Origin: JAFAHD01 sp963772515
Lineage (GTDB): Bacteria > Vulcanimicrobiota > Vulcanimicrobiia > Eremiobacterales > Eremiobacteraceae
NCBI GenBank assembly: GCA_963772515.1
Contig: CAVYXC010000003.1
Coordinates: 496,001-560,000, forward strand
Direction of reading: 5' to 3'
Length of the DNA: 64,000 nt
Below the pieces are notes generated by a model that was not told the DNA's origin, made no database searches, and worked only from the letters and a program-made list of their open reading frames with translations. Positions 51,930 to 60,680 of the stretch are shown in pieces. Made by a program: the position numbers and the translations under genes. Each line of letters starts with the position of its first letter. Position 1 is the first letter of the stretch.

Positions 51930-53329
51930 TCGCCGCCTTCGCGCACTGGTTGGACGAGCGGCTTGGCTCAAATGCCTGGCTGAACAAAGCGCTACGCAAG
52001 GCGTTTCCCGACCACTGGTCGTTCATGCTCGGCGAGATCGCGCTCTACTGCTTCCTGATCCTGGTCGCCACCGGCGTGTTCTTGGGGTTGTTCTTCGACG
52101 CGAGCGGCGACCGTGTCGTCTATCAGGGCGCAGCCCGGCCGTTCGCCGGCGCCACCGTATCGAGTGCCTACGCATCGGCGCTGCACCTCTCGTTCGACAT
52201 CCACGCCGGGCTCTTCATACGCCAAATGCATCACTGGGCCGCGTTGCTGTTCGTCGCGGCGATCGTCGTGCACCTGAGCCGTATCTTCTTCACCGGCGCG
52301 TTCCGCAGACCGCGCGAGCTGAACTGGCTTGTCGGCGCGACACTGCTCGCGCTTGCGCTATTAGCGGGTTTCACGGGCTACTCGCTGCCCGACGACCTGC
52401 TCTCCGGCACCGGGTTGCAGATCGCGCATGCGATCGCTCTGTCGGTGCCGCTGATCGGTCCCACGATCGACGCGTGGCTTTTCGGCGGCGCGTTTCCGAC
52501 CGCGGTGACGACGTCGCGCTTGTTCTTCACCCATGTCTTCTTGCTGCCGGCGTTGATCGCGGCCGCGATCGCGTTGCACCTCTTCACCATTTGGCGGCAA
52601 AAGCACGGGCAGTTCCCCGGCCCGGGCCGCAGCACGCGCAACGTGATCGGATCGCCGCTCTGGCCGCATTACACGATGCGGACGATCGCGCTGGCGTCGG
52701 CGATCGCCGCGGTCGTCGCGCTGCTTGGCGCGTGCTTCGAGATCAATCCGATATGGCTGTACGGTCCCTACGATCCGTGGACCGTGTCGATAGCCTCGCA
52801 GCCAGACTGGTACATGGGTTGGCTCGAAGGAGCGCTGCGGTTGGGCCCGCCTTGGGCGCTGCACCTTTTCGGGCACACGATACCGCCGCAGTTCTTCGCG
52901 GCCGTGCTGTTGCCCGCGATCGTGGCCGCGCTGTTTCTTGCGTGGCCGTTCATCGAACGGGCGATCACCAGGGATGAGGCAGAGCACCACCTGCTCGATG
53001 TGCCCCGTCTTGTCCCATGGCGCACGTCGCTCGGCGTCGCTGCGCTGTGCTTCTTGACGATCCTCACCCTCGCGGGCGGCGACGACGTCCAAGCCGCGCT
53101 CGTACACGTACCGGTCGAATCCCTCGTCACCGTTTATCGCGTGCTGCTCGTCGCTGGACCGATTCTCGCAGCACTGCTCACGCTCTATGTGTGTCGCGAC
53201 CTCGATCAGCGCAGGCTTTCTGCGCAGCAGGTGTTGCTGTACCGTACAGCCGCGGGTGGATTCGAGGCCGAACCCTTGCGATCGGATGGTCAAGAGCGCG
53301 GACCCGCCGCCGCCGCATCGCGCAAGTGA
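51926..53329 (+). CDS. qcrB: Cytochrome b subunit of the bc1 complex
   Basis: This 467-residue cytochrome b has the heme ligand histidines in LSFDIHAGLFIRQMHHWAAL and in FFTHVFLLPALIAAAIALH, plus a C-terminal extension of three more helices. ASQPDWYMGWLEGALRLG resembles actinobacterial QcrB. It oxidises menaquinol or ubiquinol. The start overlaps qcrA as ATGA. Together with the cta genes it implies a respiratory supercomplex. Confidence 0.95.
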   Translation: MIAAFAHWLDERLGSNAWLNKALRKAFPDHWSFMLGEIALYCFLILVATGVFLGLFFDASGDRVVYQGAARPFAGATVSSAYASALHLSFDIHAGLFIRQMHHWAALLFVAAIVVHLSRIFFTGAFRRPRELNWLVGATLLALALLAGFTGYSLPDDLLSGTGLQIAHAIALSVPLIGPTIDAWLFGGAFPTAVTTSRLFFTHVFLLPALIAAAIALHLFTIWRQKHGQFPGPGRSTRNVIGSPLWPHYTMRTIALASAIAAVVALLGACFEINPIWLYGPYDPWTVSIASQPDWYMGWLEGALRLGPPWALHLFGHTIPPQFFAAVLLPAIVAALFLAWPFIERAITRDEAEHHLLDVPRLVPWRTSLGVAALCFLTILTLAGGDDVQAALVHVPVESLVTVYRVLLVAGPILAALLTLYVCRDLDQRRLSAQQVLLYRTAAGGFEAEPLRSDGQERGPAAAASRK

Positions 53330-54009
53330 AAACGCTGCTGCTGGTGCTTGGAAGCCTTGCGCTCGCGGCAGCCCTTGGGCCGCCGCTCGATGCGTTGAGC
53401 GAGCGATCATTTGCCGCCCACATGACCAGCCACGTGCTGCTCGTGTTCGTAGCGCCCCCGCTGCTGCTGATCGGATTTCCGTGGCGTCCGGTCGTCGGCG
53501 CGTTCGCCGCGGCCGCACCGGACATGACGGCCGCCGTCATGCGTTCGCCGCTGCGCTCGATGATCACGTTCCCGGTCTTCACCTGGCTCGCTTTCACTGC
53601 TGTGATGTGGACCGCGCATTTCAGCGGACTGTATGAGTCGGCGCTCGAGCACCCCGCGGTGCATGCGCTCGAGCACGGGCTTTTCTTCAGCAGCGCGCTC
53701 CTGTTCTGGAGCACCGCGCTGCAGGAGGGCCCGACCGCATGGCCGCTCCACCCGCTCATGCGCATGCTCTTCGTGCTCTCGATGATGCCCCAGAACGCGT
53801 TTCTGGGCGCGATCCTCGCGCAGACGCAACGGGTCTTGTATCCGTTCTACGAGCGCTATGCGGACGCGGCAACCGTGGTCCAAAGCCAGCACGACGGCGG
53901 CGCGATCATGTGGATCGTCGGCGGCATCGCGATGCTAGCGACACTACTCGCCATCATCGGGCAGTGGGCCGCAGATGAGCGTTTAGCGCTGGCTCGCATG
54001 GGTAGGTAG
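53326..54009 (+). CDS. ctaG: Oxidase assembly protein CtaG (caa3-type)
   Basis: This 227-residue integral membrane protein of the CtaG_caa3 family shows SFAAHMTSHVLLVFVAPPLLLIG, ALEHGLFFSSALLFW and MMPQNAFLGAILAQT. The relatives help insert copper into cytochrome caa3 oxidase. The GTG start overlaps the qcrB stop as GTGA. The C-terminal helix IMWIVGGIAMLATLLAIIGQW completes about six spans. Confidence 0.88.
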   Translation: MKTLLLVLGSLALAAALGPPLDALSERSFAAHMTSHVLLVFVAPPLLLIGFPWRPVVGAFAAAAPDMTAAVMRSPLRSMITFPVFTWLAFTAVMWTAHFSGLYESALEHPAVHALEHGLFFSSALLFWSTALQEGPTAWPLHPLMRMLFVLSMMPQNAFLGAILAQTQRVLYPFYERYADAATVVQSQHDGGAIMWIVGGIAMLATLLAIIGQWAADERLALARMGR

Positions 54010-54024
54010 GAAGGCGAGGAGCAC

Positions 54025-54750
54025 ATGGAACGGTCTGCTTCGTCCGCCAGCCGTCGACTGCGTCGCGCCGAATTTCTCGCCGGCGGCGCGCTCGGGCTTG
54101 CCGCGACCGCGCTTCCAAGCTGCGAATCCGCGCATGGCAACGAGGCCCAGCCGCCTCGGGAAGCACAGCGCGTCGCGCTTCTGTTCTTCAATCAGACGGA
54201 GGCGAACACGATCGCGGCGATGGCTGAACGCATCTTTCCCGCCGACGCGACCGGCCCCGGCGCCGGCGACCTGCACGTCATGGAGTACATCGACCGCCGC
54301 CTCGCCGGCGGATACGGGCTCGGCGCCAAGCTCTATCGGCAGGGACCATTTTACGTGCCGGCAGACTCCGGCCATGGCTGGCAGATCAACGCCGCTCCGG
54401 CGCAAGTCTACCGCGACGCGATCGCCGCCATCAACACATACGCGCAGCGCAAGCACAACGGCACCTTCTACGACCTCGCGCCCGATGCGCAGGACGCGGT
54501 GCTCGCGGATCTCGAAGGCGCCAAGGTCGACACGCTGGCGCTGATGCCGCCGGCCGATTTCTTCACGCTCTTCTCGCAAGACGTCATGCAGGGGCTGTTC
54601 GCCGACCCGCTCTACGGCGGAAACTATGGAGTCGGGGGGTGGAAGCTCATCGGTTTCCCCGGCGATCCCATGGCGTACGGCGATAATTACGAGAAATACA
54701 TCGACCGCTACGATGTCAGCTATAAGGTCGATCCGGTCCCGCTGCAATGA
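54025..54750 (+). CDS. Gluconate 2-dehydrogenase subunit 3-like protein (Tat-exported)
   Basis: This 241-residue small subunit of a membrane-bound GMC dehydrogenase has a twin-arginine signal peptide (RRLRRAEFLAGGALGLAATA) that exports the folded pair with its flavin. The body contains MAERIFPADATGPGAGDLHVMEYIDRRL and GGNYGVGGWKLIGFPGDPMAYGDNY, typical of the family. GGCGAGGAG precedes the start. It overlaps the flavoprotein gene as ATGA. Confidence 0.92.
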   Translation: MERSASSASRRLRRAEFLAGGALGLAATALPSCESAHGNEAQPPREAQRVALLFFNQTEANTIAAMAERIFPADATGPGAGDLHVMEYIDRRLAGGYGLGAKLYRQGPFYVPADSGHGWQINAAPAQVYRDAIAAINTYAQRKHNGTFYDLAPDAQDAVLADLEGAKVDTLALMPPADFFTLFSQDVMQGLFADPLYGGNYGVGGWKLIGFPGDPMAYGDNYEKYIDRYDVSYKVDPVPLQ

Positions 54751-56495
54751 CCATCCGTCACAAAGAAGTCGACGCGGTCACGATCGGCGTCGGCTGGGCG
54801 GGCGGCATCCTAGCCGCTGAATTGACGAAGGCCGGCTTCTCTGTCGTCGGCCTCGAACGCGGACGTCCGCGCGGCGTGCAGGACTGGCAAAACGTGCACG
54901 ACGAGCTGCGCTTCGCGGTCGACCACGCATTGATGCAAGACACCGCACTTGAGACGTGGACGTTGCGTCACTCGCTGCGCGAACGGGCGCTGCCGCTGCG
55001 CCAGCTCGGCTCGTTCTTGCCCGGCACAGGACTCGGCGGCGCGGGCATCCATTGGAACGGCCAGACGTATCGTTTTCATCCACGCGACTTCATTATGCGG
55101 ACGAGCACGTTGCAGCGCTACGGCGCCAAAGCGCTGCCGCCGGATTCCTCGATCCAGGATTGGGGCATCACCTACCAAGAGCTCGAGCCCTATTACGACA
55201 AGTTCGAATACATGGCCGGCATCGCCGGCAAAGCCGGCAATCTCAAAGGCGACGTGGTCGCGGGCGGCAATCCGTTTGAGGGACCGCGTTCGCGCGAATA
55301 TCCGGTACCGCCGGCCAAACTGGCCGAGACGACGACGATCTTCGGTGACGCATGTTCCAAACTCGGCTACCACCCGTTTCCGCAGCCGTCGGCGAATCTG
55401 CCGCAAGCCTACACCAACCCGGATGGCGTCGCGCGCGCGGCATGCACGTACTGCGGCTTCTGCGAACGCTTCGGCTGCGAAGTCGGCGCGAAAGCCGATC
55501 CGACCGTCACGGTGCTCCCTGTCGCCATGCGCAGCGGGAAATTCGAATTGCGCACCGGCGCCAACGTGCTGGGCATCGACCACGACGGCAGGCGCGCGAC
55601 CGGCGTGACCTACCTCGACGGCAAAGGCCAAGAGCACGTGCAGCCGGCCAAAGTCGTGCTGGTCACGGCGTTCGTCTTCAACAACTGCCGCTTGCTGCTG
55701 CTCTCGAAGATGGGCCGACCGTACGATCCGGCCAGCGGCCAGGGCGTCGTCGGACGCAATTACAGCTATCAAGTCGTGCAAGGCTGCTACGCGTTTTTCG
55801 ACGATCGTTCGTTCAAGCGTTATATGGGTTCGGGCGCCAATGCCGTCGTCATCGACGACTTCAACGCTGACAACTTCGACCACAAGGACCTCGGCTTCAT
55901 CGGCGGCGGCTCTATCTATTGCCAGAACACGGGCGCTCGGCCGATCCAACAGACGCAGGTGCCGAAGGGAACGCCCAAATGGGGAGCCGCGTGGAAGGCC
56001 GCGTTGGCCAAGTACTATGACAAACAGATGGAGGTCGTCTTCCAGGGCGAGAGCCCGGCCTATCGCCAGCATGCGCTCGATCTCGACCCGACCTATCGTG
56101 ACGCGCTTGGCCAGCCCTTGATACGCATCACGTTCGATTTCCAGGAGAACGAGCGCAAGATGGTGCGCTATGGCGCTGCCAAGATCGACGAGATCCTCAA
56201 GGCCACCGGCGCGACGCACGTCGACGCACCCAAAGAGCTCGCCGACCACTACAGCACGGTCAAGTATCAGACGACGCATACGGTCGGAGGCTGCGTCGTC
56301 GGCGCCGACCCCGCCACATCGGTCGTGAACAACTATTGCCAGATGTGGGATTTCGACAACGTCTTCGTCGTCGGCGGTTCGGCCTTTCCCCAGAACGCCG
56401 GTTTCAATCCCACGTGCACCATCGGCGCTCTCGCCTACCGTGCAGCGGACGGTATCGTCAACCGCTACATGAAACGGCCGGGTCCGCTCGTGTGA
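54747..56495 (+). CDS. GMC oxidoreductase, gluconate 2-dehydrogenase flavoprotein
   Basis: This 582-residue FAD-dependent dehydrogenase has the N-terminal dinucleotide motif IGVGWAGGILAAEL, GTGLGGAGIHWNGQ, a cysteine-rich CTYCGFCERFGCEVG insert and the C-terminal active-site TTHTVGGC and NAGFNPT. It oxidises a sugar or sugar acid in the periplasm with its Tat-exported partner, and the exact sugar is not known. Electrons should go to the cytochrome c encoded next. Confidence 0.92.
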   Translation: MTIRHKEVDAVTIGVGWAGGILAAELTKAGFSVVGLERGRPRGVQDWQNVHDELRFAVDHALMQDTALETWTLRHSLRERALPLRQLGSFLPGTGLGGAGIHWNGQTYRFHPRDFIMRTSTLQRYGAKALPPDSSIQDWGITYQELEPYYDKFEYMAGIAGKAGNLKGDVVAGGNPFEGPRSREYPVPPAKLAETTTIFGDACSKLGYHPFPQPSANLPQAYTNPDGVARAACTYCGFCERFGCEVGAKADPTVTVLPVAMRSGKFELRTGANVLGIDHDGRRATGVTYLDGKGQEHVQPAKVVLVTAFVFNNCRLLLLSKMGRPYDPASGQGVVGRNYSYQVVQGCYAFFDDRSFKRYMGSGANAVVIDDFNADNFDHKDLGFIGGGSIYCQNTGARPIQQTQVPKGTPKWGAAWKAALAKYYDKQMEVVFQGESPAYRQHALDLDPTYRDALGQPLIRITFDFQENERKMVRYGAAKIDEILKATGATHVDAPKELADHYSTVKYQTTHTVGGCVVGADPATSVVNNYCQMWDFDNVFVVGGSAFPQNAGFNPTCTIGALAYRAADGIVNRYMKRPGPLV

Positions 56496-57241
56496 GCGCC
56501 CTGTGGCGCATCGCGGTCATCGGAGCGGCCCTTGCAGTCGCCATCGCGACGTCCCCGCGCCTCGCCGCGGCGCAAGATGGCATATCAGATGCGGCGCGTG
56601 GCTCGGAAAGCGGCGTTCAGCTGTACGCCGTGCATTGCGCATCGTGCCACGGTGCGCAGCGGCAAGGAACGACGAACGGCCCGCCGCTGGTCAAGGTCGA
56701 TGCAGGCACCGTCGACTTCTGGCTGTCCACCGGCCGAATGCCGGCTTCCGTTCCTTGGATCGAGCAAGCACGCGCCCATCCGCAGCTCACCCGCGACGAG
56801 ATCAACGCGCTGGCGAGTTATGTGGCCAGCACATCCGGGGGCTCGCTGCTCCTGCCCGCGGTCGACGCGTCCGGGGATCTGCCGCACGGCCGCAGGCTCT
56901 ACGCCGCCAATTGCATGGCGTGCCACGGGGCGGCCGCGCAGGGCGGTGCGACCGGCTTTGGCTGGATCGCCCCGAGCCTCGATCGCGCCAGCGTCGAAGA
57001 GGTGGCTGAGGCGATTCGCGCCGGCCCCGGCATCATGCCGCGCTTCGACCGCGCGACCTTGAGCGACCGCGACGTCGATGATATCGTGACGTACGTGCAC
57101 TGGCTCGCGGCTGCCCACGTGCATCCCGGCGGCATCGCGTTGCTTGGGCCGGTCGGCGAAGGTTTTGTGGCGTGGGTCGCGCTGGCAGCACTCGTCGGCG
57201 TCGTCGCGCTGCTGTCATCAGGCGCCGCGAGACGTCCGTAG
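56492..57241 (+). CDS. qcrC: Di-heme cytochrome c, QcrC-like
   Basis: This 249-residue protein has a signal peptide, two heme motifs CASCH and CMACH, and one C-terminal membrane helix after GPVGEGFVAW. That ending and the TVDFWLSTGRMPAS segment are typical of actinobacterial QcrC, the cytochrome c subunit of the bc1 complex. Its place right after the GMC pair also fits a role as the dehydrogenase's cytochrome. GTG at 56492 overlaps the GMC stop as GTGA. Confidence 0.85.
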   Translation: MSALWRIAVIGAALAVAIATSPRLAAAQDGISDAARGSESGVQLYAVHCASCHGAQRQGTTNGPPLVKVDAGTVDFWLSTGRMPASVPWIEQARAHPQLTRDEINALASYVASTSGGSLLLPAVDASGDLPHGRRLYAANCMACHGAAAQGGATGFGWIAPSLDRASVEEVAEAIRAGPGIMPRFDRATLSDRDVDDIVTYVHWLAAAHVHPGGIALLGPVGEGFVAWVALAALVGVVALLSSGAARRP

Positions 57242-57328
57242 AAAGCATGCACGAGCACCGTCGCCTCGTTTACCACAGCCATTCGCCGGGCAAGAAATCA
57301 ATATCCCATCGCCACGAAAGGCCGAACC

Positions 57329-59119
57329 ATGGCGGCGACCACATCTGATTTCCTTTTGCAGCGCCTGCGCGCGTGGGGTGTCAACCGCGTGTACGGATAT
57401 CCCGGCGATGGCATCAATGGGCTCATGGGCGCATTCGAGCGGGCGAAAGACGACATCCGCTTCATCCAAGTACGTCATGAAGAGATGGCCGCATTCATGG
57501 CCTGTGCGGAAGCGAAGTTCACGGGTGAAGTCGGCGTGTGCGTCGCCACCTCGGGTCCCGGCGCCATCCACCTGCTCAACGGCTTGTACGACGCGAAGAT
57601 GGATCGCCAGCCGGTGGTTGCGATCGTCGGGCAAGCTGCCCGTAGCGCGATCGGCGGCGACTATCAGCAAGAAGTCGACCTGCCGGCGCTTTTCAAAGAC
57701 GTCGCGAGCGACTATGTATACACCGCGATGTCGCCTTTGCAGATACGCCATCTGGTCGACCGCGCGGTGCGCATCGCGAAAGCGCAACGCACCGTCACAT
57801 GCATCGTGCTGCCGAAAGATGTCCAGGATCTCAAAGCCGTGGCAGTGCCGCCGCATGCGCACAACACGGTCCACTCGAGCGCGGCGTTCGCGTCCCCGCG
57901 CATCGTGCCGCGCGACGAGGACCTGCAAAAGGCCGCAGACATCCTCAACGATGGAACTCGCGTCGCGATGCTGATCGGCGCCGGCGCACGGTCCGCCGCA
58001 GACGAGGTGATCGAGGTCGCGGACGTGCTGGGCGCGGGCGTCGCCAAAGCATTGCTCGGCAAGGCGGTGCTCCCGGACGATTTGCCGTTCGTGACGGGTC
58101 AAATCGGGCTGCTCGGCAGCCGCCCGAGTTCGGATATGATGCACGGCTGCGACACGCTGCTCATGATCGGAACGAGCTTCCCATATGCCGAGTTCCTTCC
58201 CAAAGAAGGTCACGCGCGCGGCGTGCAGATCGACATCGACGGGCGCATGCTCGGCATCCGCTACCCTACCGAGGTCAACCTGCAGGGCGATAGCCGGGAG
58301 ACCTTGCGCGCGCTGCGACCGCTGTTGCACCGCAAAACGGATCGCACGTGGCGCGAGCGGATCGAATCGGACGTGGCTGACTGGTGGCGGCTCATGGAAG
58401 CCCGCGCCATGGAAGACGCCGACCCGCTCAATCCCGAGCGCGTGTTCTACGAGTTGTCGAGCCGCCTGCCCGACGATTGCATTTTGACCGGCGATGCGGG
58501 AACGGCGACCAACTGGTTCGCGCGCCAGATCAAAGCGCGCCGCGGGATGATGGCCTCGCTCTCCGGGAGCCTCGCGACGATGGGTTCGGCTGTGCCCTAC
58601 GCCGTCGCAGCCAAGTTCGCGTATCCCGGGCGCGTGGCGATCGCGATGACGGGCGACGGCGCGATGCAGATGAACGGCAACAACACGCTCATCACGGTCT
58701 CGAAGTACTGGCGCGAGTGGTCCGACCCGCGCTTGATCTTCTTGGTCCTCAACAACCGGGAGCTGAGCCAAGTGAGCTGGGAGATGAGAGTCGCCGGCGA
58801 GCCGAAGTTCCCCGAATCGCAGGATCTACCGGATTTCCCATACGCGGCCTATGCGGAGTCTCTCGGCCTGCGAGGCATCCGCGTCGAACATCCGGACGAC
58901 GTCGGTCCGGCATGGGACGAGGCCTTGCGCACGCGGCGTCCGGTGGTCTATGAGGCGTTCACCGATCCGAACGTCGGCACGCTCCCGCCGCACATCTCTC
59001 TTGAGCAGGCGCGCGGGTTCATGTCGACGCTGCTCAAAGGCGATCCGGACGAACCCGGCATCGTCGCGCAATCTTTGAAAGGCATGCTCGCCGGATTCCG
59101 GCGCGATCACAAAGACTAA
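57329..59119 (+). CDS. TPP-dependent enzyme, pyruvate oxidase/acetolactate synthase type
   Basis: This 596-residue thiamine pyrophosphate enzyme has the PP domain RVYGYPGDGINGLM, the activating Glu in VRHEEMAAFMA and a central domain with FAD/NAD-like fold. The C-terminal TPP motif TGDGAMQMNGNNTLITV is followed by LVLNNRELSQVSWE. It resembles pyruvate oxidases/dehydrogenases (PoxB-like) more than biosynthetic acetolactate synthase. It probably decarboxylates pyruvate or a related 2-keto acid. It begins a catabolic run of genes. Confidence 0.87.
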   Translation: MAATTSDFLLQRLRAWGVNRVYGYPGDGINGLMGAFERAKDDIRFIQVRHEEMAAFMACAEAKFTGEVGVCVATSGPGAIHLLNGLYDAKMDRQPVVAIVGQAARSAIGGDYQQEVDLPALFKDVASDYVYTAMSPLQIRHLVDRAVRIAKAQRTVTCIVLPKDVQDLKAVAVPPHAHNTVHSSAAFASPRIVPRDEDLQKAADILNDGTRVAMLIGAGARSAADEVIEVADVLGAGVAKALLGKAVLPDDLPFVTGQIGLLGSRPSSDMMHGCDTLLMIGTSFPYAEFLPKEGHARGVQIDIDGRMLGIRYPTEVNLQGDSRETLRALRPLLHRKTDRTWRERIESDVADWWRLMEARAMEDADPLNPERVFYELSSRLPDDCILTGDAGTATNWFARQIKARRGMMASLSGSLATMGSAVPYAVAAKFAYPGRVAIAMTGDGAMQMNGNNTLITVSKYWREWSDPRLIFLVLNNRELSQVSWEMRVAGEPKFPESQDLPDFPYAAYAESLGLRGIRVEHPDDVGPAWDEALRTRRPVVYEAFTDPNVGTLPPHISLEQARGFMSTLLKGDPDEPGIVAQSLKGMLAGFRRDHKD

Positions 59120-59160
59120 AGGCGAAGTCGCACCTGGAGACCGCAGCGACGCCGGGTATA

Positions 59161-59550
59161 TTGGCTAATGTGAGGACAGGTAACATCGGCGCGACCACGT
59201 GGGTGATCGCCGAAGGCTACATCCCAGCCTGGAGCAACGGCCCTGAACCAGAGTTCACGAGCCATGAAACCGCGTGCATCCTCAACGCCAACGATGAGGA
59301 CGCGCATGTCGAGATCACTATCTTCTTTCCCGACAAAGAGCCGGTTGGTCCGTATAAACTCACGGTTCCCGCCAAGCGCACGCTCCATCAGCGATACAAC
59401 GACCTTGAGAGTCCGGCGCCGATCCCACGCGGCTCCGATTACGCGAGCGTCATCGTCTCGGACGTCCCGATCGTCGTGCAGCACACTCGGCTCGACTCGC
59501 GCCAGTCAGAGAACGCGCTGTTGAGCACGATCGCTTATTCGTCGCGATGA
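59161..59550 (+). CDS. Sensory rhodopsin transducer (ASRT)-family protein
   Basis: This 129-residue beta-sandwich protein matches the Anabaena sensory rhodopsin transducer family: GATTWVIAEGYIPAWSNGP, SHETACILNANDEDAHVEI, ITIFFPDKEPVGPY, and DYASVIVSDVPIVVQHTRL. No rhodopsin gene is visible here. Many relatives lie among sugar-metabolism genes, so it may bind a small ligand instead. The start is TTG 59161 or GTG 59170. The stop overlaps the next gene as ATGA. Confidence 0.85.
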   Translation: MANVRTGNIGATTWVIAEGYIPAWSNGPEPEFTSHETACILNANDEDAHVEITIFFPDKEPVGPYKLTVPAKRTLHQRYNDLESPAPIPRGSDYASVIVSDVPIVVQHTRLDSRQSENALLSTIAYSSR

Positions 59551-60680
59551 GTCTTTCAATAGCTGCGCCGGCCCGCCGGCGCCGGCCGGACACCAGGGTC
59601 GAGCGCCTCGTCGTGTCTTCGTATCGAGTCCCGACCGACCGTCAGCCCGAATCCGACGGCACCGCGGTCTGGAATGAGACGACGCTCGTGGTTGTCGAGG
59701 CCGAAGCCGGCGGCGCGCGGGGCACCGGCTGGACGTATGGGTCGACCGCAATCGCGAGCTTCATCGAGCAGCGGCTCAAAGACATCGTCGAGCGCTGCGA
59801 TGCCCTGGCAGTGCGCGAAGTTTGGCGCAAGATGAACGCGCGCGTCCGCAACGATGGCCGCTCGGGCGTGGCTTCGTACGCAATCGCAGCGGTGGACGTC
59901 GCGTTGTGGGATTTGCGCGCGCGCCTGCTTGATACCGCGCTATGCGATCTGCTAGGAACGGCGCGCGATGCGGTGCCGGTATATGGCAGCGGCGGCTTCA
60001 CGTCATACGATGTGGCGACGCTGCGCGAGCAGTTAGGCGGCTGGGCGCGCGACGGTTTTCGCGCGGTCAAGATGAAAGTCGGCAGGGACCACGCGGCCGA
60101 CGGCGCGCGAGTCGCGGCCGCTCGCGACGCGATCGGTCCTGATGTCGAGCTTTTCGTCGACGCCAACGAAGGCTACAGCGTCAAGCAGGCCCTCGCGATG
60201 GCTGAAGTGTTCCATGACCAAGGAGTCGTGTGGTTCGAGCAGCCCGTCGACCATCGCGATCTGCACGGCACCCGCTTCGTCCGCGACCGCGCGCCGGCTG
60301 GCATGGCCATAGCGTCCGGCGAGTACATCACTGACACGTCCGAGGCGGCGGCAGTCGCGCGCGCGGTCGACGTGCTGCAAGCCGACGCCACTCGCTGCGG
60401 CGGCTACAGCGGCTTTCTGGCGATCGACGGCTACTGCGAGGCGACGCGCATGGCACTGTCGACGCACTGCTCTCCGATGCTTCATCTGCACGCAGCCGCC
60501 GCGTCGCTGCGCGTCCGGCACATGGAGTACTTCCACGACCACGCGCGGATCGAGCGCATGTTGTTCGAAGGCTTCATCGAACCGCTCGCTGGAGCGCTGC
60601 GTCCTGACCGCTCGCGGCCCGGGCATGGGCTGACGTTCAAACACGACGAGGCCCGGCGATTTGAGGTTCGCAACTTCTGA
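59547..60680 (+). CDS. Mandelate racemase/enolase-superfamily dehydratase
   Basis: This is a 377-residue barrel enzyme. The KxK pair is in FRAVKMKVGRDHA, the metal ligands are in LFVDANEGYS, VWFEQPVDHRD and ASGEYITD, and a His follows in ALSTHCSPMLH. Together these fit a sugar-acid dehydratase or muconate-type lyase that abstracts a proton alpha to a carboxylate. Its start overlaps the ASRT-like gene, and its stop overlaps the following oxidase gene (TGATG), so the set is probably one operon. Confidence 0.88.
   Translation: MSLSIAAPARRRRPDTRVERLVVSSYRVPTDRQPESDGTAVWNETTLVVVEAEAGGARGTGWTYGSTAIASFIEQRLKDIVERCDALAVREVWRKMNARVRNDGRSGVASYAIAAVDVALWDLRARLLDTALCDLLGTARDAVPVYGSGGFTSYDVATLREQLGGWARDGFRAVKMKVGRDHAADGARVAAARDAIGPDVELFVDANEGYSVKQALAMAEVFHDQGVVWFEQPVDHRDLHGTRFVRDRAPAGMAIASGEYITDTSEAAAVARAVDVLQADATRCGGYSGFLAIDGYCEATRMALSTHCSPMLHLHAAAASLRVRHMEYFHDHARIERMLFEGFIEPLAGALRPDRSRPGHGLTFKHDEARRFEVRNF

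Noticed and set aside
54810..56279. Minus-strand open frame (489 codons) opposite the GMC oxidoreductase
   Set aside because: It lies wholly within a clear flavoprotein gene and shows no motif.
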